DNA of 64,000 nt from CALOBA01 sp942491465 (GCA_942491465.1 CALOBA010000008.1:62001-126000), one strand, 5' to 3'. Positions 46,853 through 56,161 are shown, counted from the first letter of the stretch. Notes: generated from the sequence alone by a model not told the origin. Numbers and translations: made by a program.

Positions 46853-47976
46853 CTGCCCGCATCGGCGTTTCGCCCTGGTCGCATTGGACCGTGGCCGTCA
46901 CCGGCATCAACGCGCAGCCGGAGAATCCCGGGCCGGGCTGCGCGGTGGCGCGCTGTCTGAGCGAGGTGAGCGGGTTTCGCGGCCGGGTGCTCGGCCTCGG
47001 CTACGAGACCCTGGATGCCGGGCTGTATCAGCCCGACGACTGTTCCGGCGGCTATCTGCTGCCCTATCCCGCCACCGGCAGCCAGGCGCTGCGGGAACGG
47101 CTGGAGCACATCCTGAGCTGCGAGCGCATCGATGCCATCATCCCGAGCCTGGACGCCGAACTGCCCAACTTCATCGCCTTGCAGCCGGTCCTAGCCAAGC
47201 AGGGCGTGCGTCTGTTGCTGCCCGATCGGGCGCAGTTGCGCGACCGGGACAAGGACCGACTGCCGGCGCTGTGCGCGCGGGCCGGGGTGTCGACGCCGCG
47301 GGTGCGACCGATCAGCGATGCGCGCTTCTTCGCGCGCTGCACCAGCGCGGAGGAGGGCGGTTGGACCTGGCCGTTGGTGGTCAAGGGCGTGTTCTACGAC
47401 GCCTTCGTGGTGCAGGACGCCGAAGAGGCGGCCGTGCGCTTTCGCGAGATCGCCGATGCCTGGGGCTATCCGGTGCTGGTGCAGTCCCATGTCACCGGCG
47501 ATGAGGTGAACCTGACCGCGCTGGGCGACGGCAGCGGTGCCCTGATCGGCCCGGTGATGATGCGCAAGCAGGCCGTCACCGACAAGGGCAAGGCCTGGGC
47601 CGGCGTGACCATCGACGACGACGATCTGCTGGCCGCCGGGGAGCGCCTGATGCGGGCGCTGGCCTGGCGCGGCCCGCTGGAGCTGGAATTACTGCGCGAC
47701 GGCGCCGGCGACCTGCACCTCATCGAGATCAATCCGCGCTTTCCGGCCTGGGTCTACCTCTGCCACGGCGCCGGACGCAACCTGCCGGCGGCCCTGTTGG
47801 CCCTGCTGCACGGGACCGCTGCCGCGGACCTGCCGCTGGCCGCGCCGCGCCCCGGGGTCACCTTCATCCGCCACGCCCGCGATCTGATCGTCGGCATGGA
47901 CGACCTGGTGAGTCTCACCATGACCGGCGCGACGACCGCGCGCGACCCGCAACCGCGCTGTCGCCTGAGCGCATGA
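46849..47976 (+). CDS. ATP-grasp ligase
   Basis: This encodes 375 residues from the GTG at 46849, chosen because it lies in a GTGA overlap with the PqqD-like stop and begins the homologous-looking sequence TARIGVSPWSHWTVAVTGIN. The N-terminal Rossmann-like domain includes IDAIIPSLDAELPNFIAL; the ATP-grasp part includes WPLVVKGVFYDAFVVQDAEE, VLVQSHVTGDEVNLTALGDG and the metal-binding HLIEINPRFPAWVYL. It resembles carbamoyl-phosphate-synthase-like or PylC-like ATP-grasp enzymes, which activate a carboxylate as acyl phosphate and join it to an amine. It overlaps the decarboxylase start by ATGA. The substrates are unknown, but the pairing with a PLP decarboxylase suggests amino acid chemistry. 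Confidence 0.82.
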   Translation: MTARIGVSPWSHWTVAVTGINAQPENPGPGCAVARCLSEVSGFRGRVLGLGYETLDAGLYQPDDCSGGYLLPYPATGSQALRERLEHILSCERIDAIIPSLDAELPNFIALQPVLAKQGVRLLLPDRAQLRDRDKDRLPALCARAGVSTPRVRPISDARFFARCTSAEEGGWTWPLVVKGVFYDAFVVQDAEEAAVRFREIADAWGYPVLVQSHVTGDEVNLTALGDGSGALIGPVMMRKQAVTDKGKAWAGVTIDDDDLLAAGERLMRALAWRGPLELELLRDGAGDLHLIEINPRFPAWVYLCHGAGRNLPAALLALLHGTAAADLPLAAPRPGVTFIRHARDLIVGMDDLVSLTMTGATTARDPQPRCRLSA

Positions 47977-49526
47977 ACAGGCCGCCAACCCAACCGAGGA
48001 CCGATACCGTGCAAACCACCCATTGGGAAGCCCCCAGCATCCGGCCGCTGGAGTTCAATCGTCTGAACAAGTTCGGCCAGCGCCGGGCAGGCCCCGGCAT
48101 GCAGGAGGCCGTCGATGGGGTCGCCATCGCGGCGTTGGTGGAGCGCTTCGGCTCGCCGCTGTTCGTCACCTCCGAGGAGCGGCTGCGGGCGAATGTCCGC
48201 CGACTGCGGCAGGCCTTCGTCAGCCGCGGGGTGGACCCCATCCACGGCTGGTCCTACAAGACCAACTACAACGCCGCCCTGTGCAGCCTGTTGCACCAGG
48301 AAGGGTCCTGGGCCGAGGTGGTGTCGCGCTTCGAGTACGAGAAGGCGCGCCGCTTGGGCGTCCCCGGCGAGCGCATCCTGTTCAACGGGCCGCACAAGCC
48401 GCGCGCCATCCTGGAGCGTGCCCTGGCCGACGGGGCGCACCTGCACGTCGATCACCTCGACGAGTTGGCGACCATCGAGGCAATCGCGCGGCAGCGGCGC
48501 GCGCCGGCGGCGGTGGCCTTGCGGCTGAACTTCGATACCGGGTTCACCGAGCCCTGGAGTCGATTCGGTTTCAATCTGGAGTCCGGTGAGGCACGCGAGG
48601 CCATCGCCCGGATAAAGGCCAGCCCGCACCTGCGGCTGATCGGGCTGCACAACCATATCGGCACCTTCATCTGCGACCCGCGCGCCTACGCCGCCCAGGT
48701 GGAGACCCTGTGTGCGCTGATGCAGGAACTCGAGGCCGACGGTGAGACGCGCCTCGCCTACCTGGACATCGGCGGTGGTCTACCCTCGCGCAACGCCTTG
48801 CAGCGTGTCTATCTGCCGCCGGAGCAGGCGGTGCCGGCGCTGGAGGACTATGCCGAGGCGATCTGCACGGCGTTTCTCGCGGGTACCGCCTATCGCGGCG
48901 AACGCGGCGAGCAACGCCCGCGCTTGATCCTGGAGACCGGGCGCGCGGTCATCGACGATGCCCAGGTGCTGATCGCCTCCGTCGTCGGCCGCAAGCCGCT
49001 GCCGGACGGCACCCCGGCGGTGATCCTGGACGCCGGCGTCAACCTGCTGTTCACGGCCTTCTGGTACAACCATCAGGTCCGCCTGGCCGCGCCGGCGCGG
49101 GGTGAACCGCGCGCCACGACCCTGTTCGGCCCCCTGTGCATGAACATCGACGTGGTCCGCGCTTCGGTGCAACTGCCGCCCCTGGCGCCCGGCGACCGGC
49201 TGGTGATCTCCCCGGTCGGTGCCTACAACAACACCCAATGGCTGCAGTTCATCGAGTACCGTCCGGCGGTGGTGATGGTCCACCAGGACCGCGAGGTCAG
49301 TGTGATTCGCCGCGCCGAGGACCTCGACGACATCTGTGCGCCGGAGCGCCTGCCGGAGCGCCTGCGCTGCGGCTGGCCCCTGGAGTCGGACCCGGACCGG
49401 TCCGACCAGGACGAGCGGCGCCAGGACCATTCGGGCCAGATCGTGCACCCGGCCCCGGCCCCGGCCCGGTCCGACCCGGCGCGGCTGCGCCCGGTCGCAC
49501 GCAGCACACGGCGCTCGGCCTGCTGA
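47973..49526 (+). CDS. Fold-III PLP decarboxylase (diaminopimelate/ornithine decarboxylase-like)
   Basis: This encodes 517 residues from the ATGA overlap with the ATP-grasp gene. The PLP lysine is Lys96 in HGWSYKTNYNAALCSLL. Other marks of the alanine-racemase/LysA fold are LRLNFDTGFTEPWSRFGFNL, IGLHNHIGTFICDPRAYAAQ, LDIGGGLP, LILETGRAVIDDAQVLI, the catalytic-Cys block GPLCMNIDVV and VSPVGAYNNTQWLQF. It is longer than LysA because of a C-terminal Asp/Arg/Pro-rich, probably disordered tail of about 60 residues. It may decarboxylate or otherwise modify an amino acid used by the adjacent ligase. There are no lysine-biosynthesis genes nearby, so a housekeeping role is unlikely. Confidence 0.85.
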   Translation: MNRPPTQPRTDTVQTTHWEAPSIRPLEFNRLNKFGQRRAGPGMQEAVDGVAIAALVERFGSPLFVTSEERLRANVRRLRQAFVSRGVDPIHGWSYKTNYNAALCSLLHQEGSWAEVVSRFEYEKARRLGVPGERILFNGPHKPRAILERALADGAHLHVDHLDELATIEAIARQRRAPAAVALRLNFDTGFTEPWSRFGFNLESGEAREAIARIKASPHLRLIGLHNHIGTFICDPRAYAAQVETLCALMQELEADGETRLAYLDIGGGLPSRNALQRVYLPPEQAVPALEDYAEAICTAFLAGTAYRGERGEQRPRLILETGRAVIDDAQVLIASVVGRKPLPDGTPAVILDAGVNLLFTAFWYNHQVRLAAPARGEPRATTLFGPLCMNIDVVRASVQLPPLAPGDRLVISPVGAYNNTQWLQFIEYRPAVVMVHQDREVSVIRRAEDLDDICAPERLPERLRCGWPLESDPDRSDQDERRQDHSGQIVHPAPAPARSDPARLRPVARSTRRSAC

Positions 49527-49536
49527 GGTGGTGCGC

Positions 49537-51738
49537 ATGCCACGGGAGCCGATGCGGCGGCTGCTCATCGCCTACGGGGCCCTGTTCCTGGCCCCGGGGC
49601 CGGGGGTGGGTGCCCTGGTGCTGGCGGCGACCCTGGTGGTCCCCGGTGTCGGCCTGGCGGGCCTGACGGCCGGTCTGGCGGCGCTCGGCGTCCGTGCCTT
49701 GCTGCGGTTGCCGGCGCTGGCGGGGGAGGCGGATGTGCTCAACGCCATCTACGTCGGTCTGGTGCTCGGCGCGCTGCACGGGGGGGACGCGCGCCTGCTC
49801 GTGCTCGCGGCGCTGGGCGGCGCCTTGGTGATCGTGTTGGCCGCGGCCCTTGGCCCCCTGCTGCGGCAGACCCGCGAGCTGCCCCTGCTTGGGGCGCCGT
49901 TCCTCTGTGCCGCCTGGACGCTGTTGCCGGCGGCCAAGGCCCTCGGTCTGCCGATGCAGGCCTGGACGGCGCTGGTGCCGACCCCTCAATGGCTGGGGCT
50001 GCCCCTCGACACCACGCTGAGCACCATGGGTGCCCTGTTCTATGTCGCGAACCCGATCGCCGGGGTATTGGTGCTGGCGGCGGTGCTGCTCGCCTCGCCG
50101 GTGTTGGGGACCTTGGCCCTGACCGGGGGCGGCCTGGCCTGGGGGCTGATCGCACTGGCCGGGGACGCCACCGGACCCTCGTTGCCGATGCTCGCGGCCT
50201 TCAACGGCGCCTTGACCGCGCTGATCCTCGGTTCGCGGGTCAGCCCCGATGTGCGCGGGCTGGCCGTGACGGCGGGGGGCGTGGTCGCCGCGACCGCCTT
50301 CTCCGCCGCCCTGCTGTGGATCCTCTGGCCGCTGGGGCTGCCGCCGCTGTCGGCGCCTTTCCTGCTTGCGACCTGGTTGGCCCAGGCCGCGCTGCGCCCG
50401 GAGCACAGCGCCTTCTGGGCGCGCCTATGGCTGCCCGTGCCCACGCGCCCCGAGGTCAGCCTGAGCCGTCGGCGCCTGCAGCAGGCACGCGGGGTGGACC
50501 CCGCCAGCATCGCCCTGCGACCGCCCTTTCTCGGACGCATGGAGGTGTCGCAAGCCATGGACGGCGCCCACACCCATCGCGGCCCCTGGCGCTATGCCCT
50601 GGACTTCGTGCGCACCGAGCAGGGGCTGAGCTTCCGTGGTCAGGGCGCCCTGCTGACCGACTACCATGCCTTCGACCTCCCGGTCCTGTCGCCGGTCTGG
50701 GGTCGCGTGCTGGCCTGCCGCACCGACATCCCCGACCATGCCCCGGGGGAGATCAATCTCCAGGACAACTGGGGCAACCATGTGCTGATCGGCCTCGGGG
50801 GCGGCGACGCTGTCCTGCTCGCCCATTTGCGCCAGGGCAGCGTCGCCGTCCTGCCCGGCCAGCAGGTGGAACCGGGTACGCCCATCGCACGCCTCGGCAA
50901 CTCCGGTCGCTCGACCCAGCCCCATCTGCACCTGCATGTGCAGCGCGGCGACTGGCTCGGCGCGCCGACCCGCCCCTTCCACCTCGCCGGGTTCGTCGAC
51001 GACAGGGCGCGCCTGGTGCTGGATGGCAGTCCGGCACGGGGCACCGGCGTCGCCAACCCGTTGCCCAACCCGGGATTGGCTCAGGCCCTGCGGCCGGCGC
51101 CCGGTCGGCAGTGGCGCTTCGCCGTTGCCGGGGGCGACTGGTCATTGGCGGTGCAGGTCGGGCTGTTGGGCGAGACCCTGCTGGTGTCCAACCGCGGCGG
51201 CCATCTGCTGGCCAGCCACACCGATCTGTTGTTTTGTCTCTACCAGCGCGGTGGGGCCGCGGACCCGCTCTTGGATGCCTTCGCCCTGGCCTTCGGCCTC
51301 ACCCCGCTGACCGAGCAGGGCGACACCTGGCGCGATGCCCCCGCGGCGACGCTGCTGGGCTTGGGCGCCGGGGACCGCCTGCGTCGCCTGCTGAGCCCTT
51401 CGTCGGCCGGCAACCTCGACAGCCGCTACCAACGCCGCTGGGACGCGACCCGGGGTCTCTGGGTGCAGACCGGCCGGCATCGGCTTGCCGCGCTCGGGGG
51501 GGCGCGCGATGCCGAGAGCGTCGGCTGGCTGAGCGAGACCGAGGGGCCGGCAGGCTTTCGCCTTGCCGTGCCCGGGCAGCGGGCGGTTCGCGCCAGGCTT
51601 GTGGGCGTAGGCAACCAGGGGGATCATGGCATCCCCGCCTGGTCGGCGGACGTCGGTCCAGTCCCCATCTCGGCGGCCGTCCCGGTTTCAGGCCCCGCCC
51701 CAATCCAGGCCCCCGCCCATCTTCGAGCCCTGCCATGA
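49537..51738 (+). CDS. Urea-transporter-like membrane domain fused to M23 peptidase
   Basis: This encodes 733 residues from the ATG at 49537. Residues about 8-300 form ten or so membrane helices with urea-transporter landmarks: LNAIYVGLVLGALHGGDARL, FYVANPIAGVLVLAAVLLAS and LAAFNGALTALILGSRVSPD. Residues about 330-490 form an M23/LytM endopeptidase domain with GAHTHRGPWRYALDF (His345 or His347, Asp356) and QPHLHLHV (His463, His465, His467), so the zinc site is complete. The C-terminal 230 residues are an unassigned domain (ANPLPNPGLAQALRPAPGRQ on). The peptidase part would face the periplasm and could cut peptide crosslinks. The stop overlaps the histidine kinase start (ATGA), so signalling and transport are coupled. 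Confidence 0.85.
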   Translation: MPREPMRRLLIAYGALFLAPGPGVGALVLAATLVVPGVGLAGLTAGLAALGVRALLRLPALAGEADVLNAIYVGLVLGALHGGDARLLVLAALGGALVIVLAAALGPLLRQTRELPLLGAPFLCAAWTLLPAAKALGLPMQAWTALVPTPQWLGLPLDTTLSTMGALFYVANPIAGVLVLAAVLLASPVLGTLALTGGGLAWGLIALAGDATGPSLPMLAAFNGALTALILGSRVSPDVRGLAVTAGGVVAATAFSAALLWILWPLGLPPLSAPFLLATWLAQAALRPEHSAFWARLWLPVPTRPEVSLSRRRLQQARGVDPASIALRPPFLGRMEVSQAMDGAHTHRGPWRYALDFVRTEQGLSFRGQGALLTDYHAFDLPVLSPVWGRVLACRTDIPDHAPGEINLQDNWGNHVLIGLGGGDAVLLAHLRQGSVAVLPGQQVEPGTPIARLGNSGRSTQPHLHLHVQRGDWLGAPTRPFHLAGFVDDRARLVLDGSPARGTGVANPLPNPGLAQALRPAPGRQWRFAVAGGDWSLAVQVGLLGETLLVSNRGGHLLASHTDLLFCLYQRGGAADPLLDAFALAFGLTPLTEQGDTWRDAPAATLLGLGAGDRLRRLLSPSSAGNLDSRYQRRWDATRGLWVQTGRHRLAALGGARDAESVGWLSETEGPAGFRLAVPGQRAVRARLVGVGNQGDHGIPAWSADVGPVPISAAVPVSGPAPIQAPAHLRALP

Positions 51739-53417
51739 TCCGTCTCACCATTCAGCGCAAGGTGTTTCTCGCCACCTTTGCCCAGGCCCTGGTCCTGGTC
51801 GGGCTGCTGCTGGGGTTGACGCGCTGGAATCTGGAGCAAGGCTTCACCCGCTACGTGGTCGAGACCGAGATCGCCAGCCTCGATAGGCTGGTGACGCAGT
51901 TGCAAGACCGCTATGCCAGGGTTGGCGATTGGGGCTTTCTCGAGGACGCCGGTCAGCCGTGGAGTCGTGCCTTCGATGCGCCGGGCCGACCCGGCCGGCC
52001 CGGTCCGCCCGGTATGATGCCTGCGCCGCCTGAGCAATCGCGGCCGACGGACCTCCCCTCAAGTCGAGCGTGGCCGGGCGAGGCGTCGTTGCCGTCGGAT
52101 GATCTACCCAGACCTGAGGAGGGCGCCTTGGACGCCCACGCCGACGGCGCCTCGGAGCGCACTTTGGATGCCGATCGCCTCGGCAGGCCGATGCCGGAGT
52201 GGGCAACCTTTGGTGAATTTCCGCCGCCCTTTCCGAATCCGCGCGGCTTCGGCGGTCCTCCGCCGCCGGCCTTCGGCGGCAACCCCCCACCGTTCGGAGC
52301 ACCGGCGCGGGGGCTCGCCGGTGGGCTCGAGATCGGTTCGCGCCTGTCCATTCGCGACACCGCGGGTCGGGTCCTGGTCGGCAACACGCGCAGCGACGGC
52401 ATCTCCGCGAGCCGCCCCCTCCGCGTCGGCGGCCAGACCGTCGGCGATCTGGTGCTGAGCGCGCCGGCGACCGGGGCGGCGCAGGACGCCGCCTTCCTCG
52501 CCTCCCAGACCCGCGACCTGTGGCTCTCCGCCCTGGCGGCCCTGGCCCTTTCGATCATCGTCGCCGCGCTCTTGGCCCGTCAGTTCCTCGGGCCCATCAA
52601 GGCGCTGGCGCGCGGGGCGCGCCGGATCACCGAGGGTCGCCCATCGCAGCGTATCGTCGTGCGGGGGGCGGATGAGCTCAGCGCCTTGGCGGCCGACTTC
52701 AATACCATGGCCGACATGCTCGAGCGCACCGAGGAGGCGCGCCGCGGCTGGGTAGCGGACAGCTCCCATGAGTTGCGCACCCCCATCGCCGTGCTGCGGG
52801 CCGAGATCGAGGCCCTGCAGGACGGGGTGCGCAGCGCCGACGAGCGCACCCTCGCCCGGCTGCTCAAACGCGTGCTGCAGATGGGGCAGCTGGTGGATGA
52901 CCTGCGGCAGACGCTGGATCGCGACAGGGCGGAGCTCGAGCTGCATCTCATACCGTTGGAGCCCCTTGAGCTGCTACGCGAGACCCTGGAGGACTTCCGT
53001 CCGCGTCTGGTCGCGGCGGACCTGACCCTGGACACCGGCGGTCTGCCTGAGCCTGATCCGGGCTGGCGTATCCGCGGCGATGCGGAGCGCTTGGCGCAGG
53101 TGTTCGGCAACCTGATCGAGAACAGCCTGCGCTACACCCGCTCCGGGGGGCGGCTGAGGGTGGCGGCGAGCGCCGCGCACGGGCGCCTGCGCCTGCAATT
53201 CGACGACACCCCGCCGGCGCCGCCGGACAAGGCCATGGGGCGTCTGTTCGAGCGCTTCTTCCGCGCCGAGGCCTCGCGCAGCCGGCTGTACGGCGGCGCC
53301 GGGCTTGGGCTCGCCATCTGCAAGACCCTGGTGTCCGACCACGGCGGGAGCATCGCCGCCGCCCGCTCGGACCTGGGCGGCCTGTGCATCCGAATCGACT
53401 TGCCGTTGGAGTGCTGA
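51735..53417 (+). CDS. Sensor histidine kinase (BaeS-like) with Pro/Gly-rich periplasmic domain
   Basis: This encodes 560 residues from the ATGA at 51735. The first membrane helix (KVFLATFAQALVLVGLLLGL) is followed by a periplasmic region of about 230 residues that is rich in Pro, Gly and Phe (PPPAFGGNPPPFGAPARGL), an uncommon low-complexity sensor. The second helix (LWLSALAALALSIIVAALLA) leads into HAMP, then the H-box SSHELRTPIAVLRAE with His345, an N-box (NLIENSLRYTRSGG) and G-boxes (YGGAGLGLAICKTLVSDHGG). It is an inner-membrane kinase. The regulator at 53419 follows after one base. Its ligand may be the product or substrate of the upstream enzymes; that is inference. Confidence 0.92.
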   Translation: MIRLTIQRKVFLATFAQALVLVGLLLGLTRWNLEQGFTRYVVETEIASLDRLVTQLQDRYARVGDWGFLEDAGQPWSRAFDAPGRPGRPGPPGMMPAPPEQSRPTDLPSSRAWPGEASLPSDDLPRPEEGALDAHADGASERTLDADRLGRPMPEWATFGEFPPPFPNPRGFGGPPPPAFGGNPPPFGAPARGLAGGLEIGSRLSIRDTAGRVLVGNTRSDGISASRPLRVGGQTVGDLVLSAPATGAAQDAAFLASQTRDLWLSALAALALSIIVAALLARQFLGPIKALARGARRITEGRPSQRIVVRGADELSALAADFNTMADMLERTEEARRGWVADSSHELRTPIAVLRAEIEALQDGVRSADERTLARLLKRVLQMGQLVDDLRQTLDRDRAELELHLIPLEPLELLRETLEDFRPRLVAADLTLDTGGLPEPDPGWRIRGDAERLAQVFGNLIENSLRYTRSGGRLRVAASAAHGRLRLQFDDTPPAPPDKAMGRLFERFFRAEASRSRLYGGAGLGLAICKTLVSDHGGSIAAARSDLGGLCIRIDLPLEC

Positions 53418-53418
53418 C

Positions 53419-54105
53419 GTGGACCAGACCAAGATCCTGTTGATCGAGGACGAACCGGACCTGGCGGCGGTGCTGCTGGATTATCTGCTGCGCGACGGCT
53501 TCGATGCCGCGGTGGAGGCCGACGGTGCCGAGGGCCTGGCGCGCATCCGGCGTGCGCCCCCCGATCTGCTGCTGCTCGACCTGATGCTGCCGGGGCTCGA
53601 CGGCCTGAGCATCCTGCGCGAGGTGCGCAAGACCTCGGAGCTGCCGGTGATCATGGTCACCGCACGGGTCGAGGAGATCGACCGCCTGCTCGGGCTGGAG
53701 CTGGGCGCCGACGACTATGTCTGCAAACCCTACTCGCCGCGCGAGGTGGTGGCGCGGGTCAAGAGCGTGCTGCGCCGCTCGCGGCCGCGGCAGCAAGCGG
53801 CGGTTGATCCGCACCAGCCACCGCCCATCGAGATCGACGCCGAGGGCTGGCAGGCAAGCCTCATGGGGCGCAACCTCGCCCTCACACCTAAGGAGTTCCT
53901 CCTCCTGCAGGCCCTGGCCAGCCGACCCGGCCGGGTGTTCTCGCGCGCCCGCCTGCTGGATCTGATCTACGAGGACAACCTGGACGTGAGCGAGCGCGCG
54001 GTGGACAGCCACATGAAGAACCTGCGCCGCAAGCTGCACCGCATCGACCCCGAGCGCGAGATCATCCGCTCCGTCTACGGCGTCGGGTTCGTCTTGGAAG
54101 ACTGA
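53419..54105 (+). CDS. OmpR/BaeR-type response regulator
   Basis: This encodes 228 residues from the GTG at 53419, one base after the kinase stop, beginning VDQTKILLIEDEPDLAAVLL. The receiver contains LLLLDLMLPGLDG (phospho-acceptor Asp54), VIMVTARVEE and VCKPYSPREVVARV. The C-terminal winged helix is LALTPKEFLLLQALASRPGR, SERAVDSHMKNLRRKLHRID and IIRSVYGVGFVLED. It is complete, and cognate to the upstream kinase by position. It most likely regulates its own operon. Confidence 0.93.
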   Translation: MDQTKILLIEDEPDLAAVLLDYLLRDGFDAAVEADGAEGLARIRRAPPDLLLLDLMLPGLDGLSILREVRKTSELPVIMVTARVEEIDRLLGLELGADDYVCKPYSPREVVARVKSVLRRSRPRQQAAVDPHQPPPIEIDAEGWQASLMGRNLALTPKEFLLLQALASRPGRVFSRARLLDLIYEDNLDVSERAVDSHMKNLRRKLHRIDPEREIIRSVYGVGFVLED

Positions 54106-54136
54106 AGGCCGCTTCCATCCACCGGATGCTCACCTC

Positions 54137-54283
54137 ATGTCGCCGAGCCACCGCGTCCGCCGCCGAATCACGCCCGCGCATGGAACGCCCGCTTGGGATG
54201 AGGCCACCGAGCCGTTGCCGGACTGGGATCGCTTCGGCTACCCCAAGCCCGACTTCGAGTCTCGCCAGCGCGTTGCATGGTAG
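54137..54283 (+). CDS. Possible 48-residue protein or C-terminal fragment
   Basis: From the ATG at 54137 to TAG at 54281 the frame reads MSPSHRVRRRITPAHG then WDEATEPLPDWDRFGYPKPD and FESRQRVAW. The composition of the second half is protein-like rather than random. I do not recognise it; it may be the tail of a lost gene. It lies between the response regulator and the convergent YihY gene. Confidence 0.3.
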   Translation: MSPSHRVRRRITPAHGTPAWDEATEPLPDWDRFGYPKPDFESRQRVAW

Positions 54284-54307
54284 CCGCCGTGTCCGACTTT
54301 GGCTGCC

Positions 54308-55702
54308 CTAGCCCTCGTCCCGCAGCGCCAGTTCCTTCAGGGTCATGGCCCCGAGGGACTCCTCCAGCGACGCCCCCAGTTGCTGCTCCACCGTCGCGAT
54401 GGCGGCGTCCGGATCGCTGTCCGGCGTCACCACGGGGTCTTCGCCGAAGCGGCGGACATGATGCAGCAGATCGCGCACCAGCACCCGCTCCGGCGCCTGC
54501 GCCGGCAGCAGGCGCGGGGGAGTGGTGGCCGTGGTCACCAGAAAGCCACCCTTGCTCAGGATAAGGATGGCGGTGCGGACGTTCACCAGCGGCAGGCGCA
54601 CGGCCTGTGCCAGCTCGTCCTCCGTGGCGCCCTCGGTGCCGGCAAAATGGTGCCGTGCCACGCGCTGCATCAGTTGCAGGGCCACGCGCTCGCGCAGCCG
54701 GTTGCTCAGTCGCAGGTCGCGGTCCCGGCTCGTGAGGTACTCCGGATATTGGAGGTAGAAGGCGATGTTGGCGCCGATGAGCACGATCAGCCAGGCGAAG
54801 TAGACCCACATCATGAACAGGATCGGGATCGCCAGGCTGGAATAGATGGCCGCGTAGCGGGTCGAGCCGGCCATGAAGTCTGCGAACAGGGAGCCGGCGC
54901 CGATCCAGAGCAGCCCCGCCACCAGTGCCCCCACGACGGCCGGTCCGTAGCGTACACGGGTGTTGGGCACGAAGGTGTAGACGAAGGTGAAGGCGAGCGT
55001 GATCAGCAGTAAGGGAACCGCTTGCTCGCCGGTGTGCACCAGGAAGCCCAGCGGCTCGATGTCCACCAGGCGTTGCACGATGATGTTGCTACGCAGCGAC
55101 GCCGACGCCGCCAGCGCCGAGAACAGCAGCACCGGTCCCACCAGCAGCACGCTGAGATAGCGGCTGAAACGCTCCGCGATGGGCCGCTGCCGGTCGATGC
55201 GCCAGGTCATGTTGAAGACCTGCTCGATCTTGGAGATCAGCGACACCACCGAATACAGCAATATCGCGAGGCCCACGGCGCCCAGGACCCGCACGTTGGT
55301 GTTGTCCACGTAGCCGATGAGCTGCTGCGCAATCTCCTGGGCGCCGTCACCCAAGGGGTGGAGCGCCTGCATCAGCATGGGCTCCAGCTGGTTGTGCACG
55401 CCGAAGCCCTTGAGCACCGAGAAGCTCACCGCCAGCAGCGGCACCAGGCTCAGCAGCGTCGTGTACACCAGGCTCGTGGCCTCGAGCGTGAGCATGCCGG
55501 AGCCGATGTCGCGCCCCAGCGCCCGCACCAACCGCAGCGGCAGCCGCAGGTGCTGCTGCCAGGCGGGCAGGGCGGCGGCGTCGCCCCAGAGCAGCCGATC
55601 CCAGGCGCCCACGAGATTCGTGGTGGAGGATTGCCCAACAGCACCCGTACTGGCGTCGGGGCCGCTTGCCCCGCGCAACGCATCATCTTCGGAGGATTTC
55701 AT
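54308..55702 (-). CDS. YihY/BrkB-family inner membrane protein
   Basis: This encodes 464 residues from the ATG at 55700-55702 (an in-frame GTG lies at 55714). Six membrane segments typical of the family are visible, including LEATSLVYTTLLSLVPLLAV, VGLAILLYSVVSLISKIEQV, YGPAVVGALVAGLLWIGAG and YSSLAIPILFMMWVYFAWLI followed by VLIGANIAFYLQYPEYLT. A winged-helix-like cytoplasmic domain follows (about 330-464; DELAQAVRLPLVNVRTAILI). Function of the family is not settled; it was earlier misnamed ribonuclease BN. It points towards the PqqD/urea-transporter operon and probably shares only a 3' boundary with it. Confidence 0.9.
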   Translation of the reverse strand: MKSSEDDALRGASGPDASTGAVGQSSTTNLVGAWDRLLWGDAAALPAWQQHLRLPLRLVRALGRDIGSGMLTLEATSLVYTTLLSLVPLLAVSFSVLKGFGVHNQLEPMLMQALHPLGDGAQEIAQQLIGYVDNTNVRVLGAVGLAILLYSVVSLISKIEQVFNMTWRIDRQRPIAERFSRYLSVLLVGPVLLFSALAASASLRSNIIVQRLVDIEPLGFLVHTGEQAVPLLLITLAFTFVYTFVPNTRVRYGPAVVGALVAGLLWIGAGSLFADFMAGSTRYAAIYSSLAIPILFMMWVYFAWLIVLIGANIAFYLQYPEYLTSRDRDLRLSNRLRERVALQLMQRVARHHFAGTEGATEDELAQAVRLPLVNVRTAILILSKGGFLVTTATTPPRLLPAQAPERVLVRDLLHHVRRFGEDPVVTPDSDPDAAIATVEQQLGASLEESLGAMTLKELALRDEG

Positions 55703-56161
55703 CGTATCAAGCACTCACCTGTTGCCGTCCGGCCCACCATTGTACTGGCAGCGCCCTGTTTTCTTCTCGCCGCGGAGCACCTCGAGGCGCCAACCACCCA
55801 TTGCGAAACCCGTGCCGGGGATCGCTCGCACCGACGACGCCGCCGCCGCGGAGCCGCAGGCCGCGACATCGCGCTGCTTTAGCTCACCTCCAGCAGCAGC
55901 GACGCCCCGGCGATCGTCACCCACGGAATGTTGATGCAGCAGGCCCGGCTGTTGATCGATGGCCCGCGGGTGCGTTTGCTGTCCGGGCCTTGGATGCGGG
56001 GGCTTGAGCGTCTCGGAAAGCGCGGGCAACCGCGGGTTCCAGACGGCCGGTCCAGCACCGCCGGCAGTCGACGGTTGGATTTCCTGTCCATCCGCACCAA
56101 CCTCGACGTTTGTCTGGTAGGTCAACAAAGTTAGTAGAATTCGCCCTGGAGAAAATTGAAC
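55703..56161. other. 459-bp interval with no assigned gene
   Basis: Short frames exist on both strands. One on the minus strand ends INIPWVTIAGASLLLEVS before a stop at 55879 and could be the tail of a lost gene. I cannot identify it. The probable SD of the next gene (GGAG at 56147) lies here. Confidence 0.4.

Noticed and set aside
47973..49526. Housekeeping lysA (diaminopimelate decarboxylase)
   Set aside because: The context (PqqD-like, ATP-grasp, urea transporter/M23), the long disordered tail and the absence of dap genes argue against it, although the fold is right.
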